The notes under the pieces were generated by a model that had not been told where the DNA came from, made no database searches, and saw nothing but the letters and a program-made list of their open reading frames with translations. From NCBI GenBank assembly GCA_030652115.1, contig JAUSBK010000003.1, forward strand, positions 62,001 through 126,000: a DNA stretch of 64,000 nucleotides, in the 5' to 3' direction. Of the stretch, positions 59,678-64,000 are shown piece by piece. Position numbers and translations under genes: made by a program. Each line of letters begins with the position of its first letter. Positions within the stretch are counted from its first letter, which is position 1. The stretch comes from Coriobacteriia bacterium. GTDB taxonomy: Bacteria > Actinomycetota > Coriobacteriia > Anaerosomatales > Anaerosomataceae.

Positions 59678-59706
59678 ATGATACCGACCGCGGGGCCGCG
59701 TGTAAA
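59678..59706 (-). promoter_or_regulatory. promoter of the ferredoxin gene
   Basis: On the minus strand TTTACA (complement of 59701-59706), 17-base spacer, TATCAT (complement of 59678-59683). Leader of about 50 bases. Confidence 0.75.
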
Positions 59707-59794
59707 GGGTATGAAGGGGGGTGGCCACAGACTCCCCATCTGCGGGTTTCGGGCCGCAGCTCCGGGGGTATATCAACGGGGCGCAGTAAGGAAA

Positions 59795-59824
59795 CTTGAC
59801 AATGCAACACTCAGATTTTAGACT
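59795..59824 (+). promoter_or_regulatory. dnaK promoter with overlapping HAIR operator
   Basis: TTGACA (59796-59801), 17-base spacer, TAGACT (59819-59824). CTTGACA-N7-ACTCAGA (59795-59815) has the 7-7-7 geometry of the HspR-binding HAIR element, whose consensus is CTTGAGT-N7-ACTCAAG; each half keeps its five core bases. The operator covers the -35, so HspR should repress by blocking RNA polymerase. Confidence 0.8.
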
Positions 59825-59924
59825 CGGCAGGGCTGCGGACGAGTGACAGAATCCGCAGTCGCCGCATCTCGTGAACAAGCCGCTCCGGACGTGCGCCGGG
59901 GAGGATTCGAAAGGAGCACTACTC

Positions 59925-61814
59925 ATGGGCAAGATCATCGGTATCGACCTTGGCACCACCAACTCGGCGGTCGCGGTTCTCGAAGGTGGCGAACCTACGA
60001 TCATCGTGAACGCCGAAGGCGACCGCACCACGCCGTCGGTCGTCGCGTTCCGCAAAGACGGGGAGCGCATCGTCGGCAAGGCCGCCAAGAACCAGGCGAT
60101 CACCAATCCCGAGAACACCATCACGTCGATCAAGCGCTTCATCGGCCGCAAGTTCGAGGAGACCTCCTCGGAGCGCGGAACCATCGCGTACAACGTTTCG
60201 AAGGGCAAAGACGGCCGCTCGGTCGTCGACATCGAAGGCAAGCACTTCACCCCCGAGGAGATCTCGGCGATGGTGCTGCAGAAGCTCAAGGCCGACGCTG
60301 AGGCGTACCTCGGCCATCCGGTCACCGAAGCGGTCATCACGGTCCCGGCGTACTTCAACGACTCACAGCGCCAGGCCACGAAGGACGCGGGCAAGATCGC
60401 CGGTCTCGAGGTCAAGCGCATCATCAACGAGCCTACGGCCGCTGCACTCGCGTACGGTCTCGACAAGGGACACCAGGACCAGACGGTTCTCGTCTTCGAC
60501 CTCGGCGGCGGCACGTTCGACGTGTCGGTCCTCGACATCGGCGAGGGCGTCTTCGAGGTCAAGTCCACCAACGGTGACAACCACCTCGGCGGCGATGACT
60601 GGGACCAGCGCGTGATCGACTGGCTCGCGGACAAGTTCAAGGCCGACCACGGCATCGACTTGCGCGCCGACAAGATGGCGCTCCAGCGTCTCAAGGAGAA
60701 GGCCGAGCAGGCGAAAATGGAGCTCTCCACCACGCAGACCACGCAGATCAACGCCCCGTTCATCACGGCGGACGCGTCAGGCCCGAAGCATCTGGACTAC
60801 ACGCTCACGCGTGCCGAGTTCCAGAAGATCACGAGCGACCTGCTCGATCGCTGCAAGAAGCCGGTGGAGTCCGCGATCAAGGACGCAGGCATCAAGGCGA
60901 GCGAGATCAGCGAGGTCATCCTGGTCGGTGGCTCGACCCGTATGCCTGCGGTGCAGGAACTCGTGAAGGGCATCACCGGCAAGGACCCGCACAAGGGCGT
61001 CAACCCGGACGAGGTCGTGGCGGTCGGAGCGGCCATCCAGGGCGGCGTGCTCGGCGGCGACGTGAAGGACATCCTGCTCCTCGACGTGACCCCGCTTTCG
61101 CTGGGCGTTGAGACCCTTGGCGGCGTGATGACCAAGCTCATCGAGCGCAACACCACCATTCCGACTCGCAAGAGCGAGACGTTCACCACAGCTGCCGACG
61201 GTCAGAACTCGGTGGAGATCCACGTGCTCCAGGGTGAGCGCGAGATGGCCACCTACAACAAGACGCTCGGCAAGTTCCACCTGATGAACATCCCGCCGGC
61301 GCCGCGCGGTATCCCGCAGATCGAGGTCACGTTCGACATCGACGCCAACGGCATCGTGAATGTCTCGGCCAAGGACCGCGGCACGGGTCAGGAGCAGAAG
61401 ATCACCATCACCGGCACGACCGCGCTTTCCGACGAGGAAGTGGACCGCATGGTGAACGACGCGGAGAGCCACGCCGACGAGGACAAGCAGAAGAAGGAAG
61501 AGGCCGAGGCACGCAACACCGCCGACAGCCTCGTTTACGGCACCGAGAAGACCCTCGTCGACCTTGGCGAGAAGGTCCCTGCCGAGACCAAGAGCGACGT
61601 CGAGGCGGCGGTTGCAGAGGTCAAGAAGGCGCTCGAGGGCGACGACACGGACGCGATCCGCACCGCCACGCAGGCGCTGCAGGAGAAGAGCTACAAGCTC
61701 GCCGAGATCGTGTACCAGCAGGTCTCCGAGGAGCAGGGTGCCGAAGGCGCCGAGGCTGCGCCCGAGGGTGACGAAGAAGTGGCCGACTACGAAGTCGTCG
61801 ATGAGGATCAGTAA
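59925..61814 (+). CDS. dnaK: chaperone DnaK (Hsp70)
   Basis: A 629-residue Hsp70. [19 protein letters not shown] opens the ATPase domain, [15 protein letters not shown] and [13 protein letters not shown] are the other Hsp70 signatures, and the C-terminal substrate-binding domain ends in an acidic tail ([13 protein letters not shown]). GAAAGGAG precedes the ATG at 59925; an upstream in-frame start at 59871 lies before it and is rejected. First gene of dnaK-grpE-dnaJ-hspR, repressed by HspR through the HAIR site. Confidence 0.98.
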   Translation: MGKIIGIDLGTTNSAVAVLEGGEPTIIVNAEGDRTTPSVVAFRKDGERIVGKAAKNQAITNPENTITSIKRFIGRKFEETSSERGTIAYNVSKGKDGRSVVDIEGKHFTPEEISAMVLQKLKADAEAYLGHPVTEAVITVPAYFNDSQRQATKDAGKIAGLEVKRIINEPTAAALAYGLDKGHQDQTVLVFDLGGGTFDVSVLDIGEGVFEVKSTNGDNHLGGDDWDQRVIDWLADKFKADHGIDLRADKMALQRLKEKAEQAKMELSTTQTTQINAPFITADASGPKHLDYTLTRAEFQKITSDLLDRCKKPVESAIKDAGIKASEISEVILVGGSTRMPAVQELVKGITGKDPHKGVNPDEVVAVGAAIQGGVLGGDVKDILLLDVTPLSLGVETLGGVMTKLIERNTTIPTRKSETFTTAADGQNSVEIHVLQGEREMATYNKTLGKFHLMNIPPAPRGIPQIEVTFDIDANGIVNVSAKDRGTGQEQKITITGTTALSDEEVDRMVNDAESHADEDKQKKEEAEARNTADSLVYGTEKTLVDLGEKVPAETKSDVEAAVAEVKKALEGDDTDAIRTATQALQEKSYKLAEIVYQQVSEEQGAEGAEAAPEGDEEVADYEVVDEDQ

Positions 61815-61816
61815 TC

Positions 61817-62461
61817 ATGGACCGCACGCGCAAAGACCCGACCGGGGGTAACCCATCCGGTCTCGGTCCCCGGGCCGATCGCCCTGCGGAGGTTCCCTTC
61901 GGGGTTCCCCCGGTCGGCTCCATGCCCGTCGATGATCCTGAACTCCGGGACGACCTCGGGGCTGAGTATGAGTTCAGGGGCGACGTGCTCGAAGACGAGC
62001 TCGAGGCTGCGCGGCGGGAAGCCGCCGCGCACCTCGATACCGCGCAGCGTCTGCAGGCCGACTTCGACAACTACCGCAAGCGGGTTGCGCGGGACGCGGA
62101 GGACGCGGCCAAGCGCGCGGGCCAGCGCGTGATCTCCGAGATGCTGCCCGCGCTCGACAACCTCGAGCGCGCGCTTGCGCACGTGGAATCGGGCGGCGAG
62201 GGCCAGCAGCTCACGGATGGCGTGCGGATGGTGGTCCAGCAGGTGCTCGACGTCTTCGCCAAAGAGGGCGTGGAGCGCATCGATCCTCTCGGCCAGCAGT
62301 TCGATCCGAACGAGCACCAGGCGGTCGGACAGTCCGCACGCGACGACGTGCCCGAGAGCACGGTGGTGGACATGTTCCAGGCCGGCTACCGGATGCACGG
62401 TCGCGTGCTTCGGCCCGCGGCGGTCGTCGTGAGCACCGGAGGCCCCGCGCCGAAGGAGTAG
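61817..62461 (+). CDS. grpE: nucleotide exchange factor GrpE
   Basis: A 214-residue protein with a disordered N-terminus of about 50 residues, a long coiled helix (LQADFDNYRKRVARDAEDAAKRAG), and the beta-domain end with GAE-like VGQSARDDVPESTVVDMFQAGYRMHGRVLRPA. Releases ADP from DnaK. Two bases separate it from dnaK and three from dnaJ. Confidence 0.94.
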   Translation: MDRTRKDPTGGNPSGLGPRADRPAEVPFGVPPVGSMPVDDPELRDDLGAEYEFRGDVLEDELEAARREAAAHLDTAQRLQADFDNYRKRVARDAEDAAKRAGQRVISEMLPALDNLERALAHVESGGEGQQLTDGVRMVVQQVLDVFAKEGVERIDPLGQQFDPNEHQAVGQSARDDVPESTVVDMFQAGYRMHGRVLRPAAVVVSTGGPAPKE

Positions 62462-62464
62462 GCC

Positions 62465-63595
62465 ATGGCCGACAAGGACTACTACGACATACTCGGCGTG
62501 CCCAAGACGGCCACGACCGACGAGATCAAGAAGGCGTTCCGCAAGCAGGCGCGCAAGCATCATCCCGACGCGGGAGGCTCCGAGGAGAAGTTCAAGGAGC
62601 TGAACGAGGCGTACGAGATCCTCTCCGACGACGAGAAGCGCACGCAGTACGACACCTATGGCCGGTACTTCGGCGGGAACATGCCGCCGGCCGGTGCCGG
62701 TCCCGGAGGCGCGGGTTACCCGGGCGGCTATCCCGGTGGCGGCTTCCCGGGCGGAGCGAGCTATCAGACGGCCGACATGGGCGACCTGGGCGATCTGTTC
62801 GGCAACCTGTTCAGCGGGACCTCAGGTGGCGGTGGCGGCCGAAAGGCCGCGCATCGCGGGGCCGACCTGCAGTACGACCTCACGCTCTCGTTCGACGAGG
62901 CGCTCAAGGGCACGTCGACGAAGGTGGACGTCAGGCGAACCGAGACGTGTGCCGCATGCAAGGGCACGGGCGCGCGGCCGGGTACGAGCCCGGTCACCTG
63001 TCCCACCTGCAACGGTAGCGGGCACGTGAGCCAGGGCCAGGGCCTCTTCGGCTTCTCGCGGCCGTGTCAGCGCTGTGGCGGCAAGGGCACGATCGTCGAG
63101 AGCCCGTGCGCCACATGCAAGGGCAAGGGCAAGGTCGTGCGCGTCAAACCGCTCACGGTGAACATCCCGCCGGGCGTGACCGACGCCGGAAAGTTGCGCT
63201 TCGCCGGGAAGGGCGAGCAGGGCACAGGCGGCGGACCTGCGGGCGACCTCTACGTGATCACGCACATCACGCCGCACAAGTTCTTCGCGCGTGATGGCGC
63301 GGACGTGCTGATCGACCTGCCGGTGACGATCGTGGAAGCGACGCTCGGGGCCGACGTGACCGTCCCCGTGCCGGACGGAAGCAAGGTCAAGCTCAAGGTG
63401 GCGCCGGGCACCGCGGATGGCAAGGTTCTGCGGGTGCCGGGCAAGGGCGCCCCGAAGCTCAAGGGCAAGGGCAACGGCGACCTCAAGGTCCGCGTGAGGA
63501 TCGCGGTGCCGGACAAGGTCACCGCCGAGCAGAAGGAACTACTGCGCCGATTCGAGTCGTCGCGTGACGAGGACGTTCGGGCGCACATCGCATGA
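62465..63595 (+). CDS. dnaJ: co-chaperone DnaJ
   Basis: A 376-residue Hsp40. The J-domain spans residues 4-65, with the DnaK-activating HPD at 34-36. A Gly-rich linker (about 75-115) precedes the four-repeat zinc domain ([32 protein letters not shown]), then the two substrate-binding domains. Full-length type I DnaJ; canonical start [12 protein letters not shown]. Confidence 0.97.
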   Translation: MADKDYYDILGVPKTATTDEIKKAFRKQARKHHPDAGGSEEKFKELNEAYEILSDDEKRTQYDTYGRYFGGNMPPAGAGPGGAGYPGGYPGGGFPGGASYQTADMGDLGDLFGNLFSGTSGGGGGRKAAHRGADLQYDLTLSFDEALKGTSTKVDVRRTETCAACKGTGARPGTSPVTCPTCNGSGHVSQGQGLFGFSRPCQRCGGKGTIVESPCATCKGKGKVVRVKPLTVNIPPGVTDAGKLRFAGKGEQGTGGGPAGDLYVITHITPHKFFARDGADVLIDLPVTIVEATLGADVTVPVPDGSKVKLKVAPGTADGKVLRVPGKGAPKLKGKGNGDLKVRVRIAVPDKVTAEQKELLRRFESSRDEDVRAHIA

Positions 63596-63611
63596 GGAAG
63601 GAGTCCCGGCC

Positions 63612-64000
63612 GTGGTGAGACAGCAGCGAGGCAGCAGTGGCAAGGACCGGCCGGTCTACATGATCAGCGTGGCCGCCGAGTTGGCGGGCGTGCATCCACA
63701 GACGCTCAGGATCTACGAGCGCAAGGCGCTCGTGCAGCCCACGCGTTCGCCGGGCGGCACGCGCCTGTACTCGGAGGCCGATATCGAGCGGTTGCGGCTC
63801 ATCCAGCAGCTCACGCAGGACGAGGGAGTCAACCTCGCGGGCGTGATGCGGATCATCGAGCTCCAGATCGAGAAGGAGCGGCTCGAATCGCAGCTCGCCG
63901 ACGCCGAGGCCGCGGCGTCGCGCGCCGAGCGGCAGCTGGCGAACGAGATCAACGAGTTCCGCCGCTCGATGCGGGCCGACATCGTGCACGTGCCGCGTGG
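63612..64000 (+). CDS. hspR: heat-shock repressor HspR, MerR family (3' truncated by the window)
   Basis: The first 129 residues are present, open to the window end. Residues about 15-85 form a MerR winged helix with VYMISVAAELAGVHPQTLRIYERKAL-type recognition helices and the GGTRLYSEADIERL wing, followed by the coiled dimerisation helix (IEKERLESQLADAEAAAS). The GTG at 63612 follows AAGGAG by seven bases. HspR binds HAIR sites with DnaK as co-repressor; the HAIR site at 59795 makes this an autoregulated operon. Confidence 0.92.
   Translation, partial: MVRQQRGSSGKDRPVYMISVAAELAGVHPQTLRIYERKALVQPTRSPGGTRLYSEADIERLRLIQQLTQDEGVNLAGVMRIIELQIEKERLESQLADAEAAASRAERQLANEINEFRRSMRADIVHVPR

Noticed and set aside
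1-64000. tRNA genes, rRNA, CRISPR arrays, insertion sequences, prophage genes
   Set aside because: Intergenic regions were read for these; none showed a cloverleaf, regularly spaced repeats, transposase or integrase motifs.

Overview
The window is a compact, high-GC bacterial chromosome segment with no phage, integrase, tRNA or CRISPR. Gene order dnaK-grpE-dnaJ-hspR behind a HAIR-type operator, a short SRP RNA, 4-subunit pyruvate:ferredoxin oxidoreductase, [NiFe]-hydrogenase maturation genes, ferredoxins, LPFTG surface proteins with a sortase, and c-di-GMP proteins together suggest an anaerobic member of the Actinomycetota, most likely a Coriobacteriia-type lineage. The lineage is an inference from gene content.

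Layout. 1-2.1 kb: tail of one 2-oxoacid:ferredoxin oxidoreductase (alpha end, beta), a YkgJ-like Cys-rich protein, a cold-shock gene with a structured leader, and an RNA-like stretch between two near-identical terminator hairpins. 2.1-5.1 kb: lipoprotein, then an arsenic operon (arsR, acr3, metallophosphoesterase). 5.1-8.1 kb: SRP RNA, dnaX, ybaB, recR. 8.2-11.3 kb: second oxidoreductase, porGDAB. 11.4-14.8 kb: PstS-like lipoprotein and a HAMP-GAF-HD-GYP phosphodiesterase. 14.9-17.2 kb: lysC (with a probable internal start) and asd. 17.2-24.2 kb: two-component system, QueT-like transporter, a hydrogenase-like/GGDEF fusion, a radical SAM enzyme, a glycosyltransferase. 24.2-31.3 kb: TauE/SafE exporter, GNAT, LytS/LytTR pair, phosphoesterase, universal stress protein, DUF485 + sodium:solute symporter.

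31.3-46.9 kb is almost all on the minus strand: nickel-associated genes (DUF3842, CooT, a small unknown protein, CbiM, CbiQ, CbiO), hypF, hypC-hypD-hypE, a DMT transporter and pgi. A plus-strand XRE-MNT/HEPN toxin-antitoxin pair lies between hypF and hypC. hypF carries two in-frame palindromic insertions that are inverted copies of one another. Thioredoxin/thioredoxin reductase and two unusual membrane proteins (PIN-TM-TPR, and a large exported protein) lie upstream. The structural hydrogenase is not in the window.

49-64 kb: lon; a surface-display island made of two tandem cassettes (promoter, leader RNA with attenuator, LPFTG protein, terminator), a divergent exported HExxH protein behind a c-di-GMP-I riboswitch, and a sortase; an epimerase; a degenerate UDG-like protein; a ferredoxin; and the dnaK operon, cut by the window end inside hspR.

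Themes that connect the genes: ferredoxin-based anaerobic metabolism, nickel supply for hydrogenase maturation, and c-di-GMP signalling (HD-GYP, degenerate GGDEF, riboswitch) beside a sortase-dependent cell surface. Strongest candidates for something undescribed: the duplicated leader RNA of the LPFTG genes, the in-frame palindromic element in hypF, and the hydrogenase-like/GGDEF fusion.
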